Assembly (NCBI GenBank): GCA_001295905.1
Contig: LJHT01000056.1
Coordinates: 1-64,000 of the forward strand
From: a beta proteobacterium AAP51
GTDB lineage: Bacteria; Pseudomonadota; Gammaproteobacteria; Burkholderiales; Burkholderiaceae_C
Length of the DNA: 64,000 nucleotides
Direction: 5' to 3'
Shown here: in pieces, positions 52,784 to 62,091 of the stretch
Layout of the letters: every line of letters starts with the position of its first letter
How positions within the stretch are numbered: the stretch's first letter is position 1
The notes under the pieces: model-generated
Databases searched by the model: none
Seen by the model: the letters and a program-made list of their open reading frames with translations, nothing else
What the model was told of the DNA's origin: nothing
Made by a program: the position numbers and the translations under genes

Positions 52784-54790
52784 TCATGGACGCTCCCCGG
52801 CTTCCACGGCCGGCCCCGCCAGGTGCGCCAGGTCGGCCTGGCCCTCGCGCCAGGCGCTTTCCAGGCCCTGCACGGGGGGCACGGTGCCCGCGGCCAGGCC
52901 CGCCGGCAGCGAACGCACGCCGTAGGCGCGGTTGCGGCCATGGGCCTTGGCCAGGTACAGCGCGGTGTCGACCACGTCGACCGCCTGCTCCCAGCCCACG
53001 CGCTCGCGGCCCGGCGGCAGCGGAAAGCTGGCAAAGCCGATGGAGGCCGTGACAGCCACGCGCTCGTCGCCATGCAGCACCGGGTGCCCGCCCATCTGGG
53101 CCAGCAGCCTTTCGGCCAGCGTTTCCACCTGGGCGGGGGGCATGTGGCGCACCACGACCAGGAACTCTTCGCCGCCCCAGCGCACGACGAGGTCTTCCTC
53201 GCGCAGCGCGGCGCGCAGGCGCTGCGCCATCGTCACCAGCACCGTGTCGCCGGCGGCATGGCCGTGCTGGTCGTTGATGCGCTTGAAGTGGTCCAGGTCG
53301 ATGAGCAGCAGCGCGCCCTCGAAGCCGCTGCCCTCGGCACGCCCGGCCGCTTGCATGACGGCCTGGAAATGGCGGCGGTTGGCCAGGCCGGTGAGGGGGT
53401 CGCGCTCGCTGGCCACCTGCAGTTCCGCGTTGCTGTCGCGCAGCCGCGCGTTGGTGTGGCGCATGCGCCGCAGCAGCAGTGCCACCGCCACCAGCAGCAG
53501 CGCGCCGGCCAGCAGGCCCAGCAGCCACAGGCCCTGCTGCAGCTCGCGGCCCAGCAGCTGTTCGGCCTTCAGGCGGTTGCTGGTTTCCAGCGCCGCCAGC
53601 GCACGGGAGCGCGCCTCCGCGGCCTGGCCTTCCTGCAGTTCCAGCACGGCCTGCTGGTGTTCCTGCTGGAAGATCAGGTCGCGCAGGCGCCGGTACTCCA
53701 CCAGGGCGGCCCAGGCCTCGCTCAGGCGGCCGGCCTTTTCCAGCGCCTGGCCCAGTTCGCGGTGCACGTCGGCCACGCCGGGCAAGCCGGAGGTGCGCTC
53801 TTCGATGAGCAGCGCCTCGCGCACCAGCGCCGTGCCGACATCGGGCCGGCCCAGGCCGATGTGCGCCAGCCCGGCGTTGATGAGCGCGACCGCTTCGCCG
53901 GAAGGGTCGCGCACCTCGCGCGCCAGCGGCAAGGCACGCTGTGCCTGGGCCAGCGCGGCCGCGTGGTCGCCGCGCTGGAGATGGAAATCGGCCAGATTGG
54001 CCGTGCTCAGCGCTTCGAGGCGACGGTCACCCGCCTGGCGCGCCAGCGTGATGGCCCGTTCAGAGGCCAGCAGCTCCTCGGCCCGGCGGCCCAGAGCGCT
54101 GTGCAGGATGGCCTCCACCGTGGCGGCATTCGATTCGGCGCCGGGGTCTCGTGCCTGCTGCGCCAGTGCCGTGGCTTCGGCCACCAGGGCCTGGGCGCTG
54201 TCGGTCTGGCCAGCGAGGAACAGGGTGTAGGCCATCTGCGCGCGCAGCTCGGAACGCCGCCACAGCGGGCCGGCGCGGTCGGCCAGCCGCAGCGCCTGCT
54301 GGTTGAGCGCGGCCGCTTCGTCCAGCTTGCCCAGGGTCTGTCGCACCTCCGCCTGGGCCGCGATGAAGCGCAGCTTCAGGTCGTCGGGCGTGTGCGGCGG
54401 CAGTGCGGCCACGGCCGCCGCGAGGGCGCGGTCGGCCCGGCTGCGCGGGGTCTGGCGAGCCCAGGCTTCGCCGCGCACCAGGTGGGCGGCGGCCGCGGCC
54501 AGGGGTTCGGCGCTGGCCAGGGTGTCCAGCGCAGCGGCCGTGGCCGCCTGGCCTTCGGCGTCGCCCATGCGGTGGTACAGCGCGGCCTGCAGCAGCAGCG
54601 CCCGTATGCGCTCTTCGCCCTGGGCGGTGGCCAGCACCGGCTGCAGCGCCTGCAAGGCGGCCTCGGGTTGCGCGCGCAGCGTGCGCTCCAACTCGTCCAC
54701 CCGGGGCGAGGCCAGGGCCAGCCCGGCCCACAGCAAAGCCGGCCCGAACAGGGCCCAGCCCCGCCCACCCCTTGTGCGCCGCCGATTCAT
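52784..54790 (-). CDS. TPR-containing diguanylate cyclase with intact I-site
   Basis: 668 residues from ATG 54790, which gives a clean signal peptide (WALFGPALLWAGLALAS). Periplasmic TPR-like helices cover about 30-400 (LANLADFHLQRGDHAAALAQAQRAL-like repeat units). A membrane segment (GLWLLGLLAGALLLVAVALLL) and a GGDEF domain follow, with LIDLDHFKRINDQHGHAAGD, I-site REED and active site GGEEF. It should make c-di-GMP from GTP in response to a periplasmic cue, with product inhibition. It is tandem to a diverged copy and divergent from frmA. Confidence 0.9.
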   Translation of the reverse strand: MNRRRTRGGRGWALFGPALLWAGLALASPRVDELERTLRAQPEAALQALQPVLATAQGEERIRALLLQAALYHRMGDAEGQAATAAALDTLASAEPLAAAAAHLVRGEAWARQTPRSRADRALAAAVAALPPHTPDDLKLRFIAAQAEVRQTLGKLDEAAALNQQALRLADRAGPLWRRSELRAQMAYTLFLAGQTDSAQALVAEATALAQQARDPGAESNAATVEAILHSALGRRAEELLASERAITLARQAGDRRLEALSTANLADFHLQRGDHAAALAQAQRALPLAREVRDPSGEAVALINAGLAHIGLGRPDVGTALVREALLIEERTSGLPGVADVHRELGQALEKAGRLSEAWAALVEYRRLRDLIFQQEHQQAVLELQEGQAAEARSRALAALETSNRLKAEQLLGRELQQGLWLLGLLAGALLLVAVALLLRRMRHTNARLRDSNAELQVASERDPLTGLANRRHFQAVMQAAGRAEGSGFEGALLLIDLDHFKRINDQHGHAAGDTVLVTMAQRLRAALREEDLVVRWGGEEFLVVVRHMPPAQVETLAERLLAQMGGHPVLHGDERVAVTASIGFASFPLPPGRERVGWEQAVDVVDTALYLAKAHGRNRAYGVRSLPAGLAAGTVPPVQGLESAWREGQADLAHLAGPAVEAGERP

Positions 54791-54970
54791 CCTGCCCGCA
54801 ATGTCGGCAGGTGGCGCCAGAACTTGAAGCCCTGAAAACCCCGGCGGCTGCGGCCACAATGGCCGTGAGCCCTGGGCCTGGCTGTCGGCCCGGCCCGCCC
54901 CATCCGGCCTGCCCGCCCCGGCCACCCGGACACCGAACGACCGCAGAAGAATCATCAAGGACCCCTACCC

Positions 54971-56080
54971 ATGATCCAAACCCGTGCAGCCGTGGCCTGG
55001 AAGGCCGGCGCCCCGCTCACCATCGAAACCGTCGATCTGGAAGGCCCGCGCGCCGGCGAGGTGCTGGTGGAGATCAAGGCCACCGGCATCTGCCACACCG
55101 ACCAGTACACGCTGAGCGGCGCCGACCCCGAAGGCCTGTTCCCGGCCATCCTGGGTCACGAAGGCGCCGGCGTGGTGGTGGACGTGGGCCCGGGCGTCAC
55201 CAGCCTGAAGAAGGGCGACCACGTCATCCCCCTCTACACGCCCGAATGCCGGCAGTGCAAGTTCTGCCTGAGCCGCAAGACCAACCTCTGCCAGGCCATC
55301 CGCCCGACGCAGGGCAAGGGCCTGATGCCCGACGGCACCAGCCGGTTCAGCCTGAACGGGCAACCGATCCTGCACTACATGGGCACCAGCACCTTCGCCA
55401 ACCACATCGTGGCGCCGGAGATCGCGCTGGCCAAGATCCGGCCCGACGCGCCTTTCGAGAAGGTCTGCTACATCGGCTGTGGCGTCACCACGGGTGTGGG
55501 CGCGGTGCTGTTCACGGCCGGCGTGGAGGCGGGCGCGAACGTCGTCGTCTTCGGCCTGGGCGGCATCGGGCTGAACGTGATCCAGGGCGCGAAGATGGTG
55601 GGCGCCGACAAGATCATCGGCATCGACATCAACCCGGCCCGTGAGGCAATGGCGCGCCAGTTCGGCATGACGCACTTCATCAACCCGAAAGACGTCGAGA
55701 ACGTGGTGGACGCCATCGTGCAGCTCACCGACGGCGGTGCCGACTACAGCTTCGAGTGCATCGGCAACACCAAGACCATGCGCCAGGCGCTGGAGTGCTG
55801 CCACAAGGGCTGGGGCAAGAGCGTCGTCATCGGCGTGGCCGCGGCGGGGCAGGAGATCAGCACGCGGCCCTTCCAGCTCGTCACCGGTCGGGTGTGGATG
55901 GGCTCGGCCTTCGGCGGCGCACGCGGCCGCACCGACGTGCCCAAGATCGTGGATTGGTACATGGACGGCAAGATCAGCATCGACCCGCTGATCACGCACA
56001 CGCTGAAGCTGGAAGACATCAACCACGGCTTCGAGCTGATGGAGCGGGGCGAGAGCATCCGCTCCGTGGTGGTGTTCTGA
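54971..56080 (+). CDS. frmA: S-(hydroxymethyl)glutathione dehydrogenase / class III alcohol dehydrogenase
   Basis: 369 residues, the family length. Catalytic zinc ligands are Cys41 (GICHTD) and His63 (GHEGAG). The structural zinc site has Cys93, Cys96, Cys99 and Cys107. NAD binding is by [10 protein letters not shown]. It oxidises S-hydroxymethylglutathione, formed from formaldehyde and glutathione, to S-formylglutathione using NAD. The fghA gene starts 13 bases after its stop. There is no FrmR-type regulator gene next to it. Confidence 0.95.
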   Translation: MIQTRAAVAWKAGAPLTIETVDLEGPRAGEVLVEIKATGICHTDQYTLSGADPEGLFPAILGHEGAGVVVDVGPGVTSLKKGDHVIPLYTPECRQCKFCLSRKTNLCQAIRPTQGKGLMPDGTSRFSLNGQPILHYMGTSTFANHIVAPEIALAKIRPDAPFEKVCYIGCGVTTGVGAVLFTAGVEAGANVVVFGLGGIGLNVIQGAKMVGADKIIGIDINPAREAMARQFGMTHFINPKDVENVVDAIVQLTDGGADYSFECIGNTKTMRQALECCHKGWGKSVVIGVAAAGQEISTRPFQLVTGRVWMGSAFGGARGRTDVPKIVDWYMDGKISIDPLITHTLKLEDINHGFELMERGESIRSVVVF

Positions 56081-56093
56081 AGCAGGCCGGCCG

Positions 56094-56951
56094 ATGACTT
56101 TCGAGGTGATCAGCGAGCACGGCTGCTTCGGCGGCGTGCAGGGCTATTACAAGCACTCGTCCACCGTCATCGGGCTGCCGATGCGTTTCGGCGTCTACCG
56201 CCCGCCGCAGGCCTGCGGCCCGGCCGCCAGGCCGGTGCCGGTGCTGCTGTACCTGGCCGGCCTGACCTGCAACGAAGAGACCTTCGCCATCAAGGCCGGC
56301 GCGCAGCGCGTGGCGGCCGAGCTCGGCCTGATGCTGGTGACGCCCGACACCAGCCCGCGCGGCACCGGCATCGCCGAGGCCGACGCGGCCTGGGATTTCG
56401 GCACCGCCGCCGGGTTCTATCTCGATGCGACACAGGCGCCCTGGGCGCACCAGTGGCGCATGGAGAGCTACATCACGGGCGAGTTGCCGGCGGTGCTGGC
56501 GCAGCACTTCCCGGTGGAATACCGCGACGGCCTGCACCTGGGGGTGTTCGGGCACTCGATGGGCGGGCACGGCGCGCTGACGCTGGCGCTGCGCCACCCG
56601 GGTTTGTTCCGCAGCTGTTCGGCCTTCGCGCCGATCGCCGCGCCGATGCAGTGCCCGTGGGGCGTGAAGGCCTTCACCGGCTACCTGGGCGGAGACCGCA
56701 GCACCTGGGCCGCGCACGACGCCACCGCGCTGGTGCAGGCCGGCCGCAAGGCGCCGCCGCTGCTCATCGACCAGGGCGAGGCCGACAAATTCCTGGCCGA
56801 GCAGCTGCACCCGCACTTGTTCGAGGCGGCGTGCCGCGAAGCCGGCCAGCCGCTGGTGCTGCGCCGCCACGCCGGCTACGACCACGGCTATTTCTTCATC
56901 ACCAGCTTCGTCGAAGACCACCTTCGACACCACGCGCGCCACCTGGCCTGA
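56094..56951 (+). CDS. fghA: S-formylglutathione hydrolase
   Basis: 285 residues. Esterase-D-type alpha/beta hydrolase with CFGGVQGYYKHSS near the start, LYLAGLTCNEETF, nucleophile motif GHSMGGHGAL and YDHGYFFI carrying the catalytic His. It releases formate and glutathione from the product of FrmA, completing glutathione-dependent formaldehyde oxidation. It lies in one operon with frmA; the next gene begins two bases after its stop. Confidence 0.95.
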   Translation: MTFEVISEHGCFGGVQGYYKHSSTVIGLPMRFGVYRPPQACGPAARPVPVLLYLAGLTCNEETFAIKAGAQRVAAELGLMLVTPDTSPRGTGIAEADAAWDFGTAAGFYLDATQAPWAHQWRMESYITGELPAVLAQHFPVEYRDGLHLGVFGHSMGGHGALTLALRHPGLFRSCSAFAPIAAPMQCPWGVKAFTGYLGGDRSTWAAHDATALVQAGRKAPPLLIDQGEADKFLAEQLHPHLFEAACREAGQPLVLRRHAGYDHGYFFITSFVEDHLRHHARHLA

Positions 56952-56953
56952 CC

Positions 56954-58033
56954 ATGCAGATCAGCGCCCTGCGCCAACGCCTGCGCGCCCTGGGCGCGCT
57001 GCCGCTGCACGAAGACCGCGTGTTGCGCCGCTGGGCGATGGCGCAGCCGCAGGAGGGCGGCCGCAAGCAGCTCGAACACTTCCTGCCGCTGGCGCTGCGT
57101 GAGCAGCTGCCTGAGATCGTCGATGAACTGCAGGGCCTGGTGCGCCTGCACAGCCGGCACGACGCCGAAGACGGCTCGGCGCGCCTGCTGGTAAACCTGC
57201 ACGACGGCCAGCAGGTCGAGGCGGTGCTGTTGCAGCCCGACCGCCCGAAGCGCCATACCCCCGCTTTGCCGGCCAGCGGCGTGTGCGTCAGCACCCAGGT
57301 CGGCTGCGCGGTGGGCTGCGTGTTCTGCATGACGGGCACCGGCGGCCTGGTGCGCCAGCTGGGCAGCGCCGAGATCGTGGCCCAGGTGGTGCTGGCGCGT
57401 TCGCTGCGCCCCGTCAACAAGGTGGTGTTCATGGGCATGGGCGAGCCGGCGCACAACCTGGAAGCGGTGTTGGAAGCCATCGAGCTGCTGGGCACCGGCG
57501 GCGGCATCGCGCACAAGAACCTGGTCTTCAGCACCGTGGGCGACCCGCGTGTGTTCGAGGCCCTGCCGCTGCAGCGCGTGAAGCCGGCGCTGGCGCTCTC
57601 GCTGCACACCACGCACGCCGACAAACGCGCCGAGCTGCTGCCGCGCGCGCCGCGTTTCGACCCCGCCGATTTGGTGGATGCTGGCGAGGCCTACGCACGC
57701 GCCACCGGCCATCCCATCCAGTACCAGTGGACGCTGATCGAAGGCGTGAACGACGGCGACGACGAGGTGGAAGGCATCGCGCGCCTGCTCGCCGGCAAGC
57801 ACGCGATGATGAACCTCATCCCCTACAACAGCGTGGACGGCATGCCCTGGCAGCGCCCGTCCTGGGAAAGAGCGGCAGAGATGGCGCGCACGCTGCATCG
57901 CCGCGGCGTGCTGACCAAGCTGCGCCAGAGCGCCGGGCAAGACGTGGACGGCGGCTGCGGCCAGTTGCGCGCACGCGCCGCCGCGCCGGCGCGGCGCATT
58001 GCCATCCACGCGGCGCGCAGCCCTGGTGCGTGA
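56954..58033 (+). CDS. RlmN/Cfr-like radical-SAM methyltransferase
   Basis: 359 residues; ATG 56954 is two bases after the fghA stop, so coupled. The [4Fe-4S] motif is CAVGCVFC (Cys118, Cys122, Cys125). MGMGEPAHNLEAVL is the SAM-binding stretch, and the second methyl-carrying Cys335 lies in DGGCGQL, as required by the RlmN/Cfr two-cysteine mechanism. The N-terminal domain is divergent from housekeeping RlmN. It probably methylates an adenine of rRNA or tRNA, but this looks like a second paralogue and its target is uncertain. Its operon with formaldehyde genes is notable. Confidence 0.85.
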   Translation: MQISALRQRLRALGALPLHEDRVLRRWAMAQPQEGGRKQLEHFLPLALREQLPEIVDELQGLVRLHSRHDAEDGSARLLVNLHDGQQVEAVLLQPDRPKRHTPALPASGVCVSTQVGCAVGCVFCMTGTGGLVRQLGSAEIVAQVVLARSLRPVNKVVFMGMGEPAHNLEAVLEAIELLGTGGGIAHKNLVFSTVGDPRVFEALPLQRVKPALALSLHTTHADKRAELLPRAPRFDPADLVDAGEAYARATGHPIQYQWTLIEGVNDGDDEVEGIARLLAGKHAMMNLIPYNSVDGMPWQRPSWERAAEMARTLHRRGVLTKLRQSAGQDVDGGCGQLRARAAAPARRIAIHAARSPGA

Positions 58034-58039
58034 TGCACC

Positions 58040-58059
58040 GGCCGGGCGCAGCCCCGGCC
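58040..58059 (+). terminator. Stem-loop after the RlmN-like gene
   Basis: GGCCGGG - CGCAGC - CCCGGCC, seven pairs with a six-base loop, starting seven bases after the stop codon; only TT follows. Likely marks the end of the frmA operon. Confidence 0.5.
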
Positions 58060-58231
58060 TTGCAGACCCGTCCGCAGCCGGGCCGCTGAGCACCTGCCGC
58101 CGCGGCTGCCAGGTTCTACGCTGAGGTCCACGCTGAAGGGCTGCTGCCCTCGGTGGCCGCCCTGACGAACCCTCGCCGAACCCGCGCCGGCCCTGGCGCG
58201 CTGCCCCTTGCCTGCCGTACTGGCATGGCTT

Positions 58232-58275
58232 GTGCATGACAACGTGTACTCGCTTGTATACAAGACAGCATGCAC
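58232..58275. promoter_or_regulatory. Nested palindromes before atzF, GntR-like operator
   Basis: The centre CTTGTATACAAG (58253-58264) is a perfect 12-base palindrome with the TTGTATACAA core typical of FadR/VanR-type GntR operators. The flanking arms GTGCATG (58232-58238) and CATGCAC (58269-58275) form an outer inverted repeat ending two bases before the atzF ATG. The AT-rich core could also overlap a -10 element. No regulator gene is in the window; it may lie to the right. Confidence 0.6.
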
Positions 58276-58277
58276 GC

Positions 58278-60149
58278 ATGATCCCCAACACCGTCCCCAC
58301 CGTTGCGCCAGCCGTGGCCGTACCGGCCACCCTGGCGGCGTGGCAGGCCGCCTTGGCCACCGGTGTGGACGTGCGGCCCTTGCTGCACGCGGTGCGTGCG
58401 CGCTGCCAGGCCAGCGCCCCGGCGGTGTGGATCCATGCCGTAGACGACGCCGCCTTCGAAGCCCAGCTGCAGCACCTGGACGCCTTGGCCGCGGCGCACC
58501 CCGACCGCGCCGCGCTGCTGCGCCAGTACCCGCTGTTCGGCGCGCCCTACGCCGTGAAGGACAACATCGACATCGCCGGTGCGCCCACCACGGCCGCGTG
58601 CCCGGCCTTCGCCTACATCGCCGCGCAGGATGCTTCCGTCGTGGCGCGCCTGCGCGCGGCCGGCGCGGTGTGGCTGGGCAAGACCAACCTCGACCAGTTC
58701 GCCACCGGCCTGGTGGGCACGCGTTCGCCCTATGGCCAGCCGGCCAGCGTGTTCAGCAGCGCTCACATCAGCGGCGGTTCCAGCTCGGGCTCTGCGGTGG
58801 CGGTGGCCAGCGGCGCGGTGCTCTTCAGCCTGGGCACCGACACGGCTGGCTCGGGCCGCGTGCCGGCGGCCTTCAACCAGATCGTCGGCCTGAAGCCCAC
58901 GCCGGGGCGCGTCAGCAACGCCGGCGTCGTGCCGGCCTGCCGCACGCTGGACTGCGTGTGCATCTTCGCGCTCACGGTGGACGACGCCGCGCAGGTGCTG
59001 GCGGTGATCGAAGGCGCCGACGCGGACGACCCCGGCTCGGCCTTCCTACCCGGGCCGCCCAGCCTGGGCCCGGGGCCGCTGCGCCTGGGCATTCCGCAAG
59101 ACCTGCTGCTCGACCCCGCCGGCCACCCGGCCTGGGCCGCCGCGCTGGCCGAGGCCCAGGCGCTGGGCCACCGCCTCGTGCCGCTGGACTTCACGCCCCT
59201 GCACGAGACCGCGGCGCTGCTCTACAGCGGGCCCTGGGTGGCCGAGCGCCACACCGTGGTGCAGGCGCTGATGGAAACGCAGCCCCAGGCGCTGGACCCG
59301 GTGGTGCACACCGTCATCGAACAGGCGCGCCGCTACAGCGCCACCGACGCCTTCCGCGCGCTCTACCAGTTGCAGGCGCTGCGGCAACGCTGCCAGGCGC
59401 TGTGGCAGGAGGTGGACCTGCTTTTCGTGCCCACCGCGCCGCGCCACCCGCGTTTTGACGAGGTGGCGGCCGACCCCGTGGGCGTGAACAGTGCGCTGGG
59501 CGCCTACACGAACTTCGTCAACCTCCTGGGCTGGTGCGCGCTCGCCCTGCCGGCGGGCACGGCGGCCGGCGGCCTGCCCTTCGGCATCACGGCCATCGCC
59601 CCCACCGGGCACGATGCGGCGCTGGCCGCCTGGGGCGGGCGCTGGCAGCAGCAACTGAAGCTGCCGCTGGGCGCGCTGGCGCTGACCCCCGCGCAGGCCG
59701 CGGCCCCGGCGCCTGCCTGGGCGCGCCGGCCCGCGGTGCGCGCCAGCCTGCCGCTGGCCGTGGTGGGGGCCCACCTCTCGGGCCTGCCGCTGAACAGCCA
59801 GCTCACCGAACGCGGCGCGCGCCTGCTGGAGGCCACCACCACCGCGCCCTGCTACCGCCTGCACGCCTTGCCCGGCACCACGCCGCCCAAGCCGGGGCTG
59901 CAACGCTGCGCCGCGGGCGAGCCCGGCCACGCCATCGCGGTGGAGGTGTGGGAGATGCCGGCCGACCAGCTGGGCTCCTTCCTCGCCCTGGTGCCGCCGC
60001 CCTTGGGCCTGGGCAGCGTGCTGCTGGCCGATGGCCGCCACGTGCACGGTTTCCTGTGCGAGGCCCACGCCTTGCATGGGGCCCCTGATGTCAGCGCCCA
60101 CGGCGGTTGGCGCGCCTACCTGCAGTCCCTCACCCCTGCCGGGGTCTGA
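58278..60149 (+). CDS. atzF: Allophanate hydrolase
   Basis: 623 residues from ATG 58278; the frame is open 16 codons upstream, but that part overlaps the operator palindromes. Amidase-signature catalytic residues are Lys94 (YAVKDNIDIAG), Ser168 (GGSSSGSA) and nucleophile Ser192 (DTAGSGRVP). Residues about 470-623 form the AtzF-specific C-terminal domain. It hydrolyses allophanate toward ammonia and carbon dioxide. No urea carboxylase gene is adjacent; instead it heads an operon with an ABC importer and atzG/atzE, pointing to 1-carboxybiuret as the source of allophanate. Confidence 0.93.
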   Translation: MIPNTVPTVAPAVAVPATLAAWQAALATGVDVRPLLHAVRARCQASAPAVWIHAVDDAAFEAQLQHLDALAAAHPDRAALLRQYPLFGAPYAVKDNIDIAGAPTTAACPAFAYIAAQDASVVARLRAAGAVWLGKTNLDQFATGLVGTRSPYGQPASVFSSAHISGGSSSGSAVAVASGAVLFSLGTDTAGSGRVPAAFNQIVGLKPTPGRVSNAGVVPACRTLDCVCIFALTVDDAAQVLAVIEGADADDPGSAFLPGPPSLGPGPLRLGIPQDLLLDPAGHPAWAAALAEAQALGHRLVPLDFTPLHETAALLYSGPWVAERHTVVQALMETQPQALDPVVHTVIEQARRYSATDAFRALYQLQALRQRCQALWQEVDLLFVPTAPRHPRFDEVAADPVGVNSALGAYTNFVNLLGWCALALPAGTAAGGLPFGITAIAPTGHDAALAAWGGRWQQQLKLPLGALALTPAQAAAPAPAWARRPAVRASLPLAVVGAHLSGLPLNSQLTERGARLLEATTTAPCYRLHALPGTTPPKPGLQRCAAGEPGHAIAVEVWEMPADQLGSFLALVPPPLGLGSVLLADGRHVHGFLCEAHALHGAPDVSAHGGWRAYLQSLTPAGV

Positions 60150-60182
60150 ACCCCCACCGAACCCCAGCCTGGAGCCCCCGTC

Positions 60183-61202
60183 ATGAGCCTGCCCCGCCCC
60201 TGCCCCCTGATGACCCTGCCGCAGCGCCAGCCGCGCCGCCGCCAAGTGCTGCAGGGCGGCCTCGCCCTGGCTGCGCTGGGCGCCCCAGTGCTGCTGCGCG
60301 CCCAGGCCGGCCCGAAGATCCGCATCGGCTACTGGCCGGTGGCCGCCGGCCTGCCCTTCTACGCCGCGGTGGAACTGGGCTACTTCAAGGAGGCGGGCCT
60401 CGATGTCGAGCCGCTGCGCTTCGCCGGTGCGCAGCAGGTGATGGAGGCCATGCTGGCCGGCCGCGCCGACGGCAGTTCCAACGGCACGGGCTCGGGCAAC
60501 CTGGGTGTGGGCGAGATCGCTTCACCCGGCCTCTTCAAGATCATCGCCACCAACCCGAGCAACGCGCGCTACGTGCTCGACCAGTTCCTGGTCGCCAAGG
60601 ACAGCCCCTACAAGTCCATCGCCGACCTGAAGGGCAAGCGCGTGGCCTCGGGCCCCGGCATCCAGAACAAGACGCTGGCCCTGACGGTGCTGGAACGCGC
60701 CGGCGCACCGGGCACCACGGTCATCGAGCTGCCCATCGGCCAGCACGTGGCGGCGCTGGCGGCCGGGCAGGTGGACGGCGTCTACACGCTGGAACCCACG
60801 GGCACCATTGGCCGGCTCAACGGCACCACGCGCATGCTGGAGGCGGGTGTCATCGCCAAGTACATCCTGGGCGATGCCAACGCGCCCTGGCACGGCGGCT
60901 CGGCGACGCTCACCACCGAGTTCATCAAGAAGAACCCCGAGCTCACCCGCAAGTACATCGCCGCCTACACCAAGGGCATCCAGCTCGTGCGCACGCAGCC
61001 GGCGCAGGCGCGGCAGTACCTCAAGGGCTACACCGCCATCGAAGGCCCGCTCACCGGCGAGGTGCCGCTGGCCAGCTACATGCTCTACAACGAGTTCAAG
61101 CCCGCCGACGTGGCGGCCTTCCAGAAGTTCTTCGACCTCTTCACCGAGAAGGGCGTGTTCGAGAAGAAGCTCTCGGTGGAATCCTTGCTCTACAAGGGCT
61201 GA
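60183..61202 (+). CDS. NitT/TauT-type ABC transporter substrate-binding protein
   Basis: 339 residues. Twin-arginine signal (RRRQVLQGGLALAALG) with cleavage near LLRAQ, so Tat export is likely. The SsuA/TauA fold shows in IRIGYWPVAAGLPFYAAVELGYFKEAGLDVE and GVYTLEPTG. GGAG precedes ATG 60183; an in-frame ATG at 60210 is an alternative. The gene lies 33 bases after atzF and eight before the permease gene, so the importer probably supplies an amide or urea-like nitrogen compound (inference). Confidence 0.9.
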   Translation: MSLPRPCPLMTLPQRQPRRRQVLQGGLALAALGAPVLLRAQAGPKIRIGYWPVAAGLPFYAAVELGYFKEAGLDVEPLRFAGAQQVMEAMLAGRADGSSNGTGSGNLGVGEIASPGLFKIIATNPSNARYVLDQFLVAKDSPYKSIADLKGKRVASGPGIQNKTLALTVLERAGAPGTTVIELPIGQHVAALAAGQVDGVYTLEPTGTIGRLNGTTRMLEAGVIAKYILGDANAPWHGGSATLTTEFIKKNPELTRKYIAAYTKGIQLVRTQPAQARQYLKGYTAIEGPLTGEVPLASYMLYNEFKPADVAAFQKFFDLFTEKGVFEKKLSVESLLYKG

Positions 61203-61210
61203 GGCGCCGC

Positions 61211-62086
61211 ATGAGCACGCCCGCCACCCACCCGGCCGAGGACCCGCCCTCGGCGAAGCCGCCGCTGAAGCTGGCCGTGCCCGCGCCCTGGGCCGCGGCC
61301 AACCCCACGCACGGCAGCACGCCGCCCAAGGCCTCGCCCTGGTTGAAGTTCCTGCCGGCCATCGGGCCCGTCGTGCTCTTCATCGTGTGGGACCTGGTGG
61401 TGCGCGCCGGCCTCATCCGCCCCATCCTGCTGCCGCCGCCCCTGGCCACGCTGGAAACCCTGGTGGTGGGCCTCTTCGGCGGGGCGTTGCTCGGTGACTT
61501 CCTCGTCACGGTGTGGCGCACGGTGCAGGCCTTCTGCATCGCGGCGGCGGTGGGCATGCCGCTGGGGGTGCTGCTGGGCAGCAACGAGCGCGCCTACCGC
61601 AGCGTCGAGTTCCTCATCGACTTCTTCCGCTCGACGCCTTCTTCGGCGCTGATCCCGCTCTTCCTGCTGATCTTCGGCGTGTCCGACATCAACAAGGTGG
61701 CCATCGCCGCCTTCGGCGCTTTTCTCATCGTCGTCTTCAACAGCGCGTATGGCGTCATCAACGCGCGCAAGCAGCGCGTGATGGCGGCCCAGGTGATGGG
61801 CGCCAGCCGCTGGCAGATCTTCAAGGACGTGCTGATCTGGGAAAGCCTGCAGCCCAGCTTCGTGGGCCTGCGCTCGGCGGTGTCGATGGCGCTGGTGATC
61901 GTCATCGTGGCCGAGATGTTCATCGGTTCCGACAAGGGCCTGGGCCACCGCATCATCGATGCGCAGCAGGTGCTCAACGTGAAGACGATGTACGCCGCCA
62001 TCCTGGCCGCCGGTGTGCTGGGCTACGCGCTGAACATCCTCTTCCTGGTGGCCGAACGCCGCATCGTGCACTGGAGCGGGAGGTAA
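61211..62086 (+). CDS. NitT/TauT-type ABC transporter permease
   Basis: 291 residues. A Pro/Ala-rich cytosolic lead of about 45 residues, longer than usual, is followed by five to six membrane segments. The binding-protein-dependent permease EAA-like loop is VMGASRWQIFKDVLIWESLQP, which contacts the ATPase. It forms the membrane channel of the importer between the substrate-binding protein (eight bases upstream) and the ATPase (five bases downstream). Confidence 0.9.
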   Translation: MSTPATHPAEDPPSAKPPLKLAVPAPWAAANPTHGSTPPKASPWLKFLPAIGPVVLFIVWDLVVRAGLIRPILLPPPLATLETLVVGLFGGALLGDFLVTVWRTVQAFCIAAAVGMPLGVLLGSNERAYRSVEFLIDFFRSTPSSALIPLFLLIFGVSDINKVAIAAFGAFLIVVFNSAYGVINARKQRVMAAQVMGASRWQIFKDVLIWESLQPSFVGLRSAVSMALVIVIVAEMFIGSDKGLGHRIIDAQQVLNVKTMYAAILAAGVLGYALNILFLVAERRIVHWSGR

Positions 62087-62091
62087 TCGCC

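Noticed and set aside
58034-58231. Guanidine riboswitch before atzF
   Set aside because: None of the guanidine riboswitch core motifs was seen, and the operon carries atzE/atzG rather than carboxyguanidine deiminase genes.
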